From NCBI RefSeq assembly GCF_018343545.2, contig NZ_JAGYPE020000002.1, positions 127,360-191,359 of the forward strand: 64,000 nt of DNA, given 5' to 3'. The position numbers and the translations under genes were made by a program. Source of the DNA: Neobacillus citreus (GTDB lineage Bacteria > Bacillota > Bacilli > Bacillales > Cytobacillaceae). This document shows, piece after piece, positions 51,720 through 60,478 of this stretch. The notes below the pieces were generated by a model. That model searched no databases and was not told the origin of the DNA. It saw only the letters and a program-made list of their open reading frames with translations. Within the stretch, counting starts at the first letter, position 1, and the number at the start of each line of letters is the position of its first letter.

Positions 51720-52826
51720 CTAATTCTGTTTAATAGGAAATGTAAGTTGAAAGGTAGTTAAGTGATTATCTGATATACATTCTATTTCACCGTGATGTTT
51801 CTCAACAATATTCTTACAAACGAATAAGCCGATACCTGTGCCTAGTTTCTTAGTAGTGAAGAAGGGTTCGAAAATTAATTGTACTGCTTCAAGATCGATA
51901 GTGGGGCCATTATTAGAAATACGAATTTTGATTTGGTAATCTTCTATATTTGTTTGAATATCAATTTTTCGCAGATTTTCTTCTTCACACACAGCGTCAA
52001 CTGCATTTATTAATAGGTTTAGAAAAACTTGTTTTAACTCATTCCGATCGCCAGTAATACAAATATCAGCATCGATATTTGTATGAATTTGGACATTGCC
52101 ATCGACGATGCTTGGATATAGGAAATCAAGCACTTCTTCTATTAATAAATGGATGGTAATGTCTTCATTCTGGCTTTCTGCCAGCGTGTTCAGTTTTGAT
52201 GTATGAAGGAACTGAGTAATTCTGAACTTAAGTTGATCTAATTCTTGGCTGACGACATCTAAATATGGTAGATTAGGATGCTCGTGCTTTAATAGTTTTA
52301 TAAAGCCCATAACGGAAGTGAGCGGGTTGCGAAATTCATGAACAAAGCTAGAAGACATTTGTCCAAGAATCGCCAACCGGTCCTTATGTGTTTGGGAAAT
52401 AAATAAATTTTGTTCTTGTAGTTTCTTATCTTTGATTTCGGTGTACTTAGAAACAGCATAGAAACAGAATAAATCGAACTGTTTATTGACCAAGTCAATA
52501 ATTGTCTGGAAATCTTCAGGCATGAGTCCGGAAAGGTTTAGGTATTTAATAATAATACTCCTACCCAGATTAACATTATAAACAAACTCCCCAATATTGA
52601 TATTGGCCTCGACCCGTTCCAGGGCTACTTTGTGCGCCAATAATTTAACATCTTCTTCCGAGAATCCATTTAACATAGAATTTGTTATGAGATGGTACAT
52701 TAAATGACCGTTCTTTAATATTAGCTCTGGTTTATCCCGGTAATGATGGATAATAATTTGCTCTTCCCAAAAATGTATAAACTTTTGTTCATTCTCAATT
52801 AGAAATTGGCCAACTTTTTTATCCAT
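51720..52826 (-). CDS. histidine kinase with HisK_N-type sensor domain
   Basis: 368-residue soluble kinase with no membrane segments. The helical N-terminal 130 residues resemble the Bacillus HisK_N/RsbR-type sensory domain, HisKA has H163 in FVHEFRNPLTS, and the HATPase domain ends with GTGIGLFVCKNIVEKH. The ATG at 52826 is selected over an earlier ATG at 52880 that has no ribosome binding site. No response regulator is adjacent, as with the orphan sporulation kinases feeding Spo0F. Confidence 0.82.
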   Translation of the reverse strand: MDKKVGQFLIENEQKFIHFWEEQIIIHHYRDKPELILKNGHLMYHLITNSMLNGFSEEDVKLLAHKVALERVEANINIGEFVYNVNLGRSIIIKYLNLSGLMPEDFQTIIDLVNKQFDLFCFYAVSKYTEIKDKKLQEQNLFISQTHKDRLAILGQMSSSFVHEFRNPLTSVMGFIKLLKHEHPNLPYLDVVSQELDQLKFRITQFLHTSKLNTLAESQNEDITIHLLIEEVLDFLYPSIVDGNVQIHTNIDADICITGDRNELKQVFLNLLINAVDAVCEEENLRKIDIQTNIEDYQIKIRISNNGPTIDLEAVQLIFEPFFTTKKLGTGIGLFVCKNIVEKHHGEIECISDNHLTTFQLTFPIKQN

Positions 52827-52870
52827 ACACAGCCTGCTTTCCACTATTATAATGAGATTATAGCATAAAG

Positions 52871-52904
52871 TTTGAGGCATAGGGACGGTTCTCGTGCCTC
52901 AAAA
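52871..52904. repeat. hairpin with GGGACGGTTCT in its loop
   Basis: TTTGAGGCA (52871-52879) pairs with TGCCTCAAA (52895-52903). The loop is TAGGGACGGTTCTCG. It shares the core motif with the palindromes at 40241 and 50134 and the terminator loop at 29863. Confidence 0.7.
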
Positions 52905-53043
52905 TAGGTGTAAATAAGAAATATTTCAAAGCAATTTGATGAAATGTACGAGCAAATATTAAGTTTGAAATGTTTGACTTTTTAGAATAAAATGTTACCA
53001 TATATCCATATAAGGTAATCTTTTTAAATGAATATGAATCAAA

Positions 53044-53139
53044 TCCGCTAGAGGTGCCTTTTTGAAAAGGCTGAGATTGAAGTGTGACTTCGGGACTCTA
53101 TGAACCTGATCTGGTTAATGCCAGCGTAGGGAAGTGGAC
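53044..53139 (+). ncRNA. TPP riboswitch (THI element)
   Basis: All landmark blocks are present in order: AGAGGTGCC, GGCTGAGAT, GACTCTATGAACCTGATCTGG, TAATGCCAGCGTAGGGAAGTGG. It binds thiamine pyrophosphate and switches off the tenI-thiO-thiS-thiG-thiF operon through the terminator at 53182-53212. Confidence 0.97.
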
Positions 53140-53181
53140 AACGGGATTTTTGGAGAGCAAAATTTTTATTTCTAAATTTCG

Positions 53182-53213
53182 GCCACTTTCTTACAAAAGG
53201 AAGTGGCTTTTTG
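53182..53213 (+). terminator. riboswitch-controlled terminator
   Basis: GCCACTTTCT (53182-53191) pairs with AGGAAGTGGC (53198-53207) and is followed by TTTTTGT. The stem can compete with the 3' end of the TPP aptamer (GAAGTGG). Confidence 0.85.
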
Positions 53214-53298
53214 TATTGCTTGTTTTGCGCTTCCTTAGACCAGCGAAATCCATTCAAAGGGGGGGAGTTGTATTTTTACTAGTCTAAAAGAAAAAGAG

Positions 53299-53913
53299 TT
53301 GCATCTTATATCCAATGGTAAAATGTCGATCCACCGATTGGCTGAAATAGCGAAGGATATTCATCCATTTGTAACTGCGCTACACTTGCGGGAAAAACAA
53401 AAATCAGCAAAGGAACTTTTTCAAGCAGTCGAACTTTTAACAAATGAAAACGTCCCTCCATCAAAAATCGTGATTAACGATCGGGTAGATGTTGCAATCG
53501 TGGCAAAGGCCCTTGGTGTTCAATTAGCCTATCATAGTTTAGATACAGCCTGTGTAAAGGTGCATTTTCCTCAACTTAGGGTCGGGACTTCCATTCACTC
53601 CTATGAAGAAGGACAAAATGCAAAGGAGAAAGGAGCTGATTTCGTTCTATACGGTCATGTCTTCCCTTCGCAATCAAAACCAGGAAAGACCCCAAAAGGG
53701 CTAGAGGAATTAACACGGCTGTCACAGCTGAACATTCCGGTGATTGCCATTGGCGGGATAACGCCGGAGAATACGGAAGAGGTCCTACAGGCAGGGGCAT
53801 CGGGTATCGCTGTCATGTCAGGTGTTTTAGATGCCCGGGACCCCTTATTAGCCGTAAAGTCTTACATACATGCATTTAGAGATGGAGGTGGGAAATATGG
53901 ATCATACATTTGA
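53299..53913 (+). CDS. tenI: thiazole tautomerase TenI
   Basis: 204-residue ThiE-like TIM barrel related to B. subtilis TenI, which aromatises the thiazole carboxylate phosphate product of ThiG. Marks are HLISNGK at the start, YGHVFPSQSKPG and IAIGGITPEN with GIAVMSG. The TTG at 53299 lacks a clear ribosome binding site. GGGGGGAG ends at 53267 and its best-spaced in-frame codon is ATT at 53272, so initiation at a rare ATT codon is possible. First gene of the thiamine operon. Confidence 0.87.
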   Translation: MHLISNGKMSIHRLAEIAKDIHPFVTALHLREKQKSAKELFQAVELLTNENVPPSKIVINDRVDVAIVAKALGVQLAYHSLDTACVKVHFPQLRVGTSIHSYEEGQNAKEKGADFVLYGHVFPSQSKPGKTPKGLEELTRLSQLNIPVIAIGGITPENTEEVLQAGASGIAVMSGVLDARDPLLAVKSYIHAFRDGGGKYGSYI

Positions 53914-55033
53914 TGTTGCCATAATTGGAGGTGGTGTTAATGGAGCCTCGATTGCCTATCAGTTATCAAAGCTAGGAAGAAAAGTCATCATTATTGAGAA
54001 AGAACAAATCGGCTGCCAAGCATCAAGTGCTGCCGCCGGAATGCTGGCTGCGCAAGCTGAACTTGAATATGACGGTCCATTATTTCAGTTGGCGATAAAA
54101 AGTCAAGCAATGTTTTCGGCTCTCGCTAATGAATTATTGGAAACTACTGGTGTGGACATCGAGTTTGTCAATAAAGGGATGTTAAAAATTGCAGAAACCG
54201 AAGACATGGCAGAAGAAGTAATAAGACAGGTCACCTTTCAAAAGAAATGGGATCCTACCATAAAATGGCTGGATGCGAAGGAATTACGAGAAATGGAACC
54301 GTCACTTTCACCAAGCGTACCTGGAGCGATGTATCTCCCGAACGACGGGCATGTACAGCCTGCAAAGTTAACGCAGGCGTTCGCAAAAGCGGCGGTCCAT
54401 TTTGGTGCTAAAATACTTGAAAACACCGAAGTGCTATCTTTTCTTTATCAAAACGGTCAGGTGATAGGGGTGCAAACCACGAACGGAACCATCCTTAGTG
54501 ATAACTTTGTTGTTGCGGCCGGTGCTTGGGCGGCCCAATTAATGCGTGAATCTGGTTTAGAGATGAACATGTATCCTGTTAAAGGTGAATGCTTTTCCGT
54601 TAAAACAGAAAGGCCAATTATCAATAGAACCATTTTTTCAGACAAACGCTGCTATCTTGTACCAAAAAAGAATGGAGAAATTTATATTGGTGCGACAATG
54701 ATTGAACATACATTCGATAAAAAGGTAACAGCAAAAGGAATTGCCACTTTACTGGAAAGAGCAACCCAAATCATACCGCAAATTAAAGAGGCAGCGTGGG
54801 AGCGGGTGTGGGCTGGAATTCGGCCACAGACAGGTGATGGACTGCCTTACATTGGCGCGCATCCGAGGTGGAAGAATTTGTTTGTGGCAGCAGGGCATTT
54901 CCGCAATGGGATTCTACTTAGCCCGATTACAGGGAAACTAGTGGCTGAATTAATCGAAGGCAGCCTGAAAGATGAGAATCTGCTATCAGCTTTCAGGCTC
55001 GACAGAAATATGTTGGTAGGAGGTAAACCATGA
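53897..55033 (+). CDS. thiO: glycine oxidase ThiO
   Basis: 378-residue FAD-dependent amino acid oxidase that produces iminoglycine for thiazole synthesis. It starts with the dinucleotide-binding motif IIGGGVNGASIAYQLSK and has the C-terminal GIRPQTGDGLPYIG and FVAAGHFRNGILLSP typical of ThiO. The ATG at 53897 overlaps tenI and follows GGAGGTGGG. It overlaps thiS by four bases. Confidence 0.93.
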   Translation: MDHTFDVAIIGGGVNGASIAYQLSKLGRKVIIIEKEQIGCQASSAAAGMLAAQAELEYDGPLFQLAIKSQAMFSALANELLETTGVDIEFVNKGMLKIAETEDMAEEVIRQVTFQKKWDPTIKWLDAKELREMEPSLSPSVPGAMYLPNDGHVQPAKLTQAFAKAAVHFGAKILENTEVLSFLYQNGQVIGVQTTNGTILSDNFVVAAGAWAAQLMRESGLEMNMYPVKGECFSVKTERPIINRTIFSDKRCYLVPKKNGEIYIGATMIEHTFDKKVTAKGIATLLERATQIIPQIKEAAWERVWAGIRPQTGDGLPYIGAHPRWKNLFVAAGHFRNGILLSPITGKLVAELIEGSLKDENLLSAFRLDRNMLVGGKP

Positions 55034-55233
55034 AGGTATTCTTAAATGGCGAATGGACCCAATTATCAGACAGTATGGTATTTGTTTCAGATGTTCTTCA
55101 GCATTTTGAAATCCATGATAAAGTCGTTGTGGTCGAAGTAAACGGTGAAATTTTAACCAAGCTGGAACACCAAAGTACTAGACTAGCAGATAAAGACCGA
55201 ATTGAAATAGTCCATTTTGTAGGAGGCGGTTGA
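55030..55233 (+). CDS. thiS: sulfur carrier protein ThiS
   Basis: 67-residue ubiquitin-like protein ending VGGG, the C-terminal Gly-Gly that is adenylated by ThiF and thiocarboxylated. It passes sulfur to ThiG. Translationally coupled to thiO (ATGA overlap). Confidence 0.93.
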   Translation: MKVFLNGEWTQLSDSMVFVSDVLQHFEIHDKVVVVEVNGEILTKLEHQSTRLADKDRIEIVHFVGGG

Positions 55234-55234
55234 T

Positions 55235-56002
55235 ATGTTAAAAATTGGTCCATTATCCTTCCAATCTCGTTTATTGCTTGGGACAGGGAAGTATCCAAGC
55301 TTTGACATCCAAAAGCAGGCGGTCGAAGTGTCCGAAGCAGAAATCCTTACATTTGCAGTAAGACGGATGAATATTTTTGAAGTCAGCCAGCCGAATTTTT
55401 TAGAGCAGCTAGATACCAATAAATATACGCTGCTGCCAAACACTGCAGGAGCGAAAACAGCTGCAGAGGCTGTCCGAATCGCTAAGTTAGCGAAAGCATC
55501 AGGCTTATGCGACATGATTAAAGTGGAAGTGATCGGCTGTGATAAAACGTTACTTCCTGACCCGATTGAAACGCTAAAGGCCACCGAAGAATTGGTGAAG
55601 GAAGGCTTTATTGTACTCCCTTATACCTCTGACGATGTGGTGCTAGCCCGGAAACTTCAAGAAGCAGGCTGCCATGCTGTCATGCCAGGGGCGTCGCCAA
55701 TAGGATCTGGGCAGGGTATTATCAATCCGGTAAACCTCCAGTTTATTATCGAACAAGCCGTTGTACCAGTGATTGTCGATGCGGGAATCGGCTCACCAGG
55801 CGATGCCGCTTATGCGATGGAGCTAGGAGCAGACGGTGTGTTATTAAATACCGCAGTTTCAGCAGCAAAGGATCCGGTTAAAATGGCAAAAGCGATGAAA
55901 TTGGCGATTGAAGCGGGAAGGCTTGGTTATGAAGCGGGCAGAATCGAGAAAAAGCGATATGCGACAGCCAGCAGCCCTAAGGAAGGAATGAGTATCGGGT
56001 GA
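55235..56002 (+). CDS. thiG: thiazole synthase ThiG
   Basis: 255-residue TIM barrel that condenses 1-deoxyxylulose 5-phosphate, iminoglycine and ThiS thiocarboxylate into the thiazole ring. Key features are [10 protein letters not shown] at the start, the Schiff-base lysine in MIKVEVIG near residue 94, and [12 protein letters not shown]. The start codon lies two bases after thiS. Confidence 0.95.
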   Translation: MLKIGPLSFQSRLLLGTGKYPSFDIQKQAVEVSEAEILTFAVRRMNIFEVSQPNFLEQLDTNKYTLLPNTAGAKTAAEAVRIAKLAKASGLCDMIKVEVIGCDKTLLPDPIETLKATEELVKEGFIVLPYTSDDVVLARKLQEAGCHAVMPGASPIGSGQGIINPVNLQFIIEQAVVPVIVDAGIGSPGDAAYAMELGADGVLLNTAVSAAKDPVKMAKAMKLAIEAGRLGYEAGRIEKKRYATASSPKEGMSIG

Positions 56003-57018
56003 ATAATCGATACTCTAGGCAAGAGTTGTTTCCGCCGATAGGAAAAGACGGCCAGCAGCAAATTTCCAATAAACACGTACTCATCATTGGAGTTGGAGCA
56101 CTTGGATCTGCAAGTGCCGAAGCACTCGTCCGGGCTGGCATCGGCAAAATCACCATCGTGGATCGTGATTATGTCGAGTGGTCCAATTTACAGCGGCAGC
56201 AGTTATTTACAGAGGAAGATGCGAAAAATCGAATTCCAAAAGTGATCGCGGCCAAAAATCGGTTAACAGCGATAAACTCATCTGTGAACATTGAGGCCAT
56301 CATTGCAGATGCTTCAGCCCTAGAGCTTGAAGACTGGGCAAAAGAAGCAGATCTGATGATGGATGCAACGGATAATTTTGAAACAAGAATGATGATAAAT
56401 GATGTCTCGCAAAAAGCCGGAGTTCCCTGGATTTACGGTGCTTGTGTGGGCAGCTACGGCATTTCCTACACAATCATTCCTGGAAAAACGCCTTGCCTTT
56501 CTTGTTTGCTTGAAACAGTTCCTTTGGGAGGGTTAACCTGTGACACGGCCGGAATAATTAGTCCAGCCGTAAACATGGTTGTCTCGTTCCAAATAAGTGA
56601 AGCATTGAAAATCTTGGTCGGAGATGTGGACTCATTAAGAAACAAGCTCGTTTCCTTTGATTTATGGAAAAATCAATATAGCGCCATTCAAGTAGATAAG
56701 TTGAAAAAGATGGATTGTCCTTCTTGCGGGCCGCAGCGCTCGTACCCTTATTTATCCTTTGAAAATCAAACAAAAACGGCGGTCCTTTGTGGAAGGGATT
56801 CGGTTCAAATACGTCCCGCCGTTCCAATGGTGCGCGACCTTGAAGCGTTAGAAAAAATATTGGAGAAACAAACTGGAGCTGTACAGAGAAACCCGTACCT
56901 TCTCTCCTATACCGTGAATGCTAACCGCTTAGTCATTTTTAAAGACGGAAGAGTTTTGGTACACGGCACGAAGGATGTTTCGGAAGCGAGAGTGCTGTAC
57001 CATAAATATTTGGGGTAA
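55999..57018 (+). CDS. thiF: ThiF/MoeB/HesA-type adenylyltransferase
   Basis: 339-residue E1-like enzyme that adenylates ThiS. It has the nucleotide loop [13 protein letters not shown] near residue 32, the zinc cysteines CLSCLLE and CPSCGPQ, and a C-terminal rhodanese-like remnant. A GTG start overlaps the thiG stop (GTGA). It closes the thiazole operon. Confidence 0.9.
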   Translation: MNNRYSRQELFPPIGKDGQQQISNKHVLIIGVGALGSASAEALVRAGIGKITIVDRDYVEWSNLQRQQLFTEEDAKNRIPKVIAAKNRLTAINSSVNIEAIIADASALELEDWAKEADLMMDATDNFETRMMINDVSQKAGVPWIYGACVGSYGISYTIIPGKTPCLSCLLETVPLGGLTCDTAGIISPAVNMVVSFQISEALKILVGDVDSLRNKLVSFDLWKNQYSAIQVDKLKKMDCPSCGPQRSYPYLSFENQTKTAVLCGRDSVQIRPAVPMVRDLEALEKILEKQTGAVQRNPYLLSYTVNANRLVIFKDGRVLVHGTKDVSEARVLYHKYLG

Positions 57019-57086
57019 AGGGTAGTGAAACGATCGGGAAATTAATTGTCACTAAGTGAACCTATTTAAAGAAAAAATTTATCAAG

Positions 57087-57121
57087 AAGGGCGATGTTCA
57101 CAAGAAGCATCGCCCTTTCCC
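57087..57121. terminator. bidirectional terminator
   Basis: AAGGGCGATG (57087-57096) pairs with CATCGCCCTT (57108-57117), with T- and A-rich flanks. It lies between convergent thiF and the HD-domain gene. Confidence 0.85.
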
Positions 57122-57125
57122 TATT

Positions 57126-57650
57126 TTATAACTCACTGCTTTTCAGTTCTTCCTTAACCATTTCGTCTAACCGCTCTATCATTTTTATGGCTCTATCTCG
57201 ATCCATTTTTCGATAGTGGTGCATTCCGCTTTGCTCCTCGTCCATCTCATCGGCTAATTTGACGATTTCTTGCAACGGGGTCCGGTTGATAAAACCTTCC
57301 GGCATGTAAGAATCCGTATGGAATAAGACGGCCAGTGCGATTTCTTTGGCAATAATCGGATTTTCTCCCAACCGGATCAATAATTTATGGGCCCTTTCCG
57401 CACCCTTAATTGCATGTATATCATTTTGTTTATATAAATCATAATCCCATTTGCCGTTGCGATACCAAGTGTAATGACCCATATCGTGCAGCAATGCTGC
57501 TTTTGTTGCCAGATCAACGGAAACGCCCCGTTCTTTTGCCAACTTAAAGGCATGGTAGGCACAAGCAATAGCATGTACAATTCCAGACCGGCTCAAATAT
57601 TTTTTTGCAATATGATGATTGAAAATTTGAATTAATGTTACCTCTCTCAT
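57126..57650 (-). CDS. HD-domain phosphohydrolase-like protein
   Basis: 174-residue HD protein. Metal-binding residues are H26/H33 region, H55-D56 in ALLHDMGHY, and a later AVLFHTDS. A GTG at 57659 overlaps AAGGTG, so the ATG at 57650 is preferred. HD proteins of this size hydrolyse nucleotides or related phosphates. The substrate is unknown. Confidence 0.85.
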   Translation of the reverse strand: MREVTLIQIFNHHIAKKYLSRSGIVHAIACAYHAFKLAKERGVSVDLATKAALLHDMGHYTWYRNGKWDYDLYKQNDIHAIKGAERAHKLLIRLGENPIIAKEIALAVLFHTDSYMPEGFINRTPLQEIVKLADEMDEEQSGMHHYRKMDRDRAIKMIERLDEMVKEELKSSEL

Positions 57651-57853
57651 TTTAATCACCTTCTTAAAATTGTTATTTTGTATTATAAAACAATTAATGT
57701 TGTTTTGTTAGAAAAAGTTTGTGATTATAAGGAAAAATGTTTTGGTAGCTGATATATTTGAGACAGCGGGGAAACCAAGAGGGGATTTAACCTATTTTCT
57801 CTTTTACTTTTCATAAAATTCTGTTAGAATCACTCAGATAGGAGGTGTCTTAC

Positions 57854-58045
57854 ATGAGTAACAGCTTAACCGAACTACTAGGTCCTCCATACGATCAACT
57901 TATGGATGCCAAGGTAGATAAAAGTCCTAGTGAAGTCGTGATTACGAATAACGATGGCGAAACTTATTACATAATTTCGGCTGAAGAATACGAAAATGGT
58001 CCGAAACAACAAGGGTATAAAATCGTTGTGGCAGATGGGGAGTAA
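57854..58045 (+). CDS. hypothetical 63-residue protein
   Basis: Small soluble acidic protein with an ideal AGGAGGTG ribosome binding site before the ATG at 57854. It has a beta-rich look (SEVVITNNDGETYYIISAEEY). Family not recognised. A T-rich stretch follows directly. Confidence 0.6.
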   Translation: MSNSLTELLGPPYDQLMDAKVDKSPSEVVITNNDGETYYIISAEEYENGPKQQGYKIVVADGE

Positions 58046-58163
58046 TTTTTTACTCCTCTTTTTTATTTTTTGATTTCAATTTCAAAAATATCCTTCAATC
58101 AAATTTCTTCCATGTTCATTTTTTTGACGAATAAACGGAATAATAAGTGTGGAGGTGATTGTA

Positions 58164-58343
58164 TTGGAAAAAGAAAACAAATTTCCTGAAGTGATGAATG
58201 ATATGGGGACACCCGCTGAAATGAGCCCTGTCAAAGACATAACGGATGCTGATTCAAAGGCACCAATGGTCGAAGTTAATCAACCGATTGATGCACAAGA
58301 TCCACTTGAAATAAGAAGCCGCGGGTCAGTGACTGTGTTATAA
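58164..58343 (+). CDS. hypothetical 59-residue acidic protein
   Basis: Short acidic, proline-containing protein starting with TTG at 58164, behind GGAGGTG (58151-58157). Likely intrinsically disordered. No family recognised. It is followed at once by the rnpB terminator on the opposite strand. Confidence 0.5.
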   Translation: MEKENKFPEVMNDMGTPAEMSPVKDITDADSKAPMVEVNQPIDAQDPLEIRSRGSVTVL

Positions 58344-58355
58344 ACCAAAAATAAA

Positions 58356-58385
58356 AACAGGTAAAACAAAAAGTTTTACCTGTTA
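58356..58385. terminator. rnpB terminator
   Basis: AACAGGTAAAAC and GTTTTACCTGTT form a 12-bp stem. On the minus strand it is followed by TTTATTTTTGG, downstream of rnpB. On the plus strand it may also end the 59-residue gene. Confidence 0.75.
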
Positions 58386-58407
58386 AGAGAACTTTTATTA
58401 AAATTTG

Positions 58408-58809
58408 CACATGAAATGGCTGTAAGCCAGGTTTTGTTCTTCCGTACTGCAAACAGCGTCAAGCCTCGTACAGGAAGCAGTAGTCATCTATCTATCAACC
58501 ATTGGTTGATCCATCCGTTAGGTTCATTTCCCGCAGGATGATGCCCCGACCAAAATTTGGGTTGCTCGCTCGTGGGGTTTACCCGTTCCACCTTTTCCGT
58601 TTCCAGAAAAGCATCGTCACTGTGGCACTTTCAGGTTATTCTCAGCATATCTCTAGAGACTTAGCATGATTTCACCGCCGTCAGCCAATATCAAGATTGA
58701 CTGCCCACCTTTGCAGATGGCACGAACACTACAGGCATCTCAGCACTGTGCGAGCCTGGACTTTCCTCAGCTCCTATAAAGGAACCGCGACTACTCACCA
58801 TTCCATGTG
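58408..58809 (-). ncRNA. rnpB: RNase P RNA, type B
   Basis: About 402 bases on the minus strand, close to the 401 of B. subtilis. Universal blocks are present: GAGGAAAGTCCAGGCTCGCA near the 5' end, GCTGAGATGCCTGTAGTGTT, AAAGTGCCACAGTGACG, GGTAAACCCCACGAGCGAGC, CCCAAATTTTGGT and AAAACCTGGCTTACAG near the 3' end. The P1 ends CACATGGAATGG and CCATTTCATGTG pair. It is the catalytic RNA that trims tRNA 5' ends. Confidence 0.97.
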
Positions 58810-59042
58810 TCCTTCGCTTAGAAGCGACAATAACTAATATAACAGGAATACTAATTAAAATCCATGGTAGTTTAATTCCATTGTTACCAATTTCAGATTC
58901 GATTAAAAGTGAATCAATGAAACAATTGTGGACGAATGTCGGTTCCATCGTATTAGCGCCATTACTTACACAGTATTATTCTTTGATGGACTAGTAGCAT
59001 AAAATCCGCAAATTGAAAATATTTATGTAAGAGGTACAAGCA
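58810..59042. other. rnpB upstream region with an uncertain open frame
   Basis: Besides the rnpB promoter region, a plus-strand frame reads ...GILIKIHGSLIPLLPISDSIK...LAPLLTQYYSLMD and stops at 58994. It has no start codon with a ribosome binding site and begins inside rnpB. It could be a decayed gene. Nothing else is seen. Confidence 0.3.
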
Positions 59043-59075
59043 ATGTCTCCGTCAAAAGCTTCTAAAAAGGGCTGA
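59043..59075 (+). CDS. 10-codon upstream peptide
   Basis: ATG TCT CCG ... GGC TGA encodes MSPSKASKKG behind AAGAGGT. Its end holds the AAAAAGGGC ribosome binding site of the following TTG-started gene, which begins five bases after the stop. It may be a coupling leader peptide or a start remnant. Confidence 0.4.
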   Translation: MSPSKASKKG

Positions 59076-59079
59076 TATC

Positions 59080-59259
59080 TTGAACAAAAATAATAATGTG
59101 CTGATTGTCATGTTTTTATTATTAATCTTATTGATTGTTCTTATAATCAATGTGATACTTCACGTTAAAATTTATGTCGTATACAGTTCCGGTGTTGGAC
59201 CCATTTTCTTAATAGGCTTAATCATTTTTTTAATTGCTTTATTTTATTTCAAAGGTTAA
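59080..59259 (+). CDS. small two-helix membrane protein
   Basis: 59-residue protein starting with TTG at 59080. Two hydrophobic helices (about residues 8-30 and 38-57) are joined by a short KIYVVYSSG loop. AAAAAGGGC lies eight bases upstream, within the 10-codon upstream frame. A terminator follows closely. It could be a small membrane regulator or toxin-like peptide. Family not recognised. Confidence 0.5.
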   Translation: MNKNNNVLIVMFLLLILLIVLIINVILHVKIYVVYSSGVGPIFLIGLIIFLIALFYFKG

Positions 59260-59268
59260 AACCTTACT

Positions 59269-59305
59269 ATGCCAGGCATCCTGAGTATGCCTGGCATTTT
59301 ATTTT
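59269..59305 (+). terminator. Rho-independent terminator
   Basis: An 11-bp perfect stem ATGCCAGGCAT (59269-59279) pairs with ATGCCTGGCAT (59287-59297), then TTTATTTTTA. Confidence 0.88.
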
Positions 59306-59428
59306 TATAAAAAAATGGACAGGAAGGTTAGAAAAATCTAGAAATTATAGTAAGATGGTATATATCATCTTAAATATGGTAATAGAGAGTTTTGATTTTT
59401 AAAAATGAATAAATAGAGGTTATGTAGC

Positions 59429-60478
59429 ATGTGCAACGATCTGCTTGCTAGACTCGAGGAAGAGAAGGGTCAATGGTTACATAAAGCGATGGATCGCTTT
59501 AAGGAAGAGTTTACGTGCTTTGATGACAAAACAGTACTCACACCGGAAAATCAAATAATGAAGATGAAAAGCATTCATAGACAGAACAATCTTGATCTGG
59601 ACCGGATGGAAAAGGAAATAAAGCTGATAAAGGATAACATCGAAGAAGAAGAGCAGGTTTATCAGCATTTGACCAAGGCCGTCCAGTATTTACAAGAGGA
59701 TATAATCCATTATGAAGGGCTGCTATCGGAGTTGGCTACTATTCAATTGGAAAAATTCAACTGCCTCTTACATACGAAATTTGAATTTGATTTGAAAAAA
59801 GATCAAGTCGTGTTCAAGGATAGGAAAACGACCAGACTGATAGAGGGCTTTAATGAGGTAGAATCGGAGATGGCGGAGTTCTATCGAAAGCAGCTGGATG
59901 ATAATGAAAGAAAATTAGCGCGAATTTTTCGCGATGCCGCTCCTGAAACAAGCTATGTATTCCAATCCAATCCGCAGGCGTCCAGCCTTTCCTTGAAGCA
60001 TGGCCGGGGACTTGACCAGTATATAGTCCTGAAAAACTTTGAAGAGGATTATCGGATTGTTGCAAATACATTAGATGAAAACAACATGTTAGTTTACGAG
60101 TATTATATAAACCAATTGAATCATGTTAAGCAAATTGGAAAAAGAGATCTTTTGCAGCAGTCTGCGGCCAAAAAGGAGCAACATCAATTGGCCTCAGAAA
60201 AAGCAGCCGAACTACAAGAGCAAAAACGGCAAAAGGAATTGAGCTTGGCAGCGTTAGAAGAACAACTTACGAGGGCAATCTGGGAACAAAACCAAGAATT
60301 AGAACGGTTGCAAAAGCTGGATGAATTTTTAAAAGAAGAATTTGTAGAAGCCGTTTCTAAATGGCAGGTTAAATTGTTTGGGGAGCAGACGCCGGAGGTG
60401 GAACGCTGGTTGTACCATCAATACAGCCAGTTGATTTTAAAGCAAGCAGAAAGGATTATTGGAAATGAGCACTTCTAA
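59429..60478 (+). CDS. coiled-coil protein of unknown function
   Basis: 349-residue charged protein, mostly alpha-helical. Coiled coils are evident at about residues 50-100 and 210-290 (KKEQHQLASEKAAELQEQKRQ). A less regular middle (SYVFQSNPQASSLSLKHGRGLDQYIVLKNFEEDYRI) may be a globular module. It lacks a signal peptide. It overlaps a membrane-anchored coiled-coil gene downstream. The pair looks like a structural or surveillance complex, but no family was recognised. Confidence 0.7.
   Translation: MCNDLLARLEEEKGQWLHKAMDRFKEEFTCFDDKTVLTPENQIMKMKSIHRQNNLDLDRMEKEIKLIKDNIEEEEQVYQHLTKAVQYLQEDIIHYEGLLSELATIQLEKFNCLLHTKFEFDLKKDQVVFKDRKTTRLIEGFNEVESEMAEFYRKQLDDNERKLARIFRDAAPETSYVFQSNPQASSLSLKHGRGLDQYIVLKNFEEDYRIVANTLDENNMLVYEYYINQLNHVKQIGKRDLLQQSAAKKEQHQLASEKAAELQEQKRQKELSLAALEEQLTRAIWEQNQELERLQKLDEFLKEEFVEAVSKWQVKLFGEQTPEVERWLYHQYSQLILKQAERIIGNEHF

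Noticed and set aside
58691..58948. 85-codon minus-strand frame
   Set aside because: Lies across the 5' half of rnpB, which explains the sequence.
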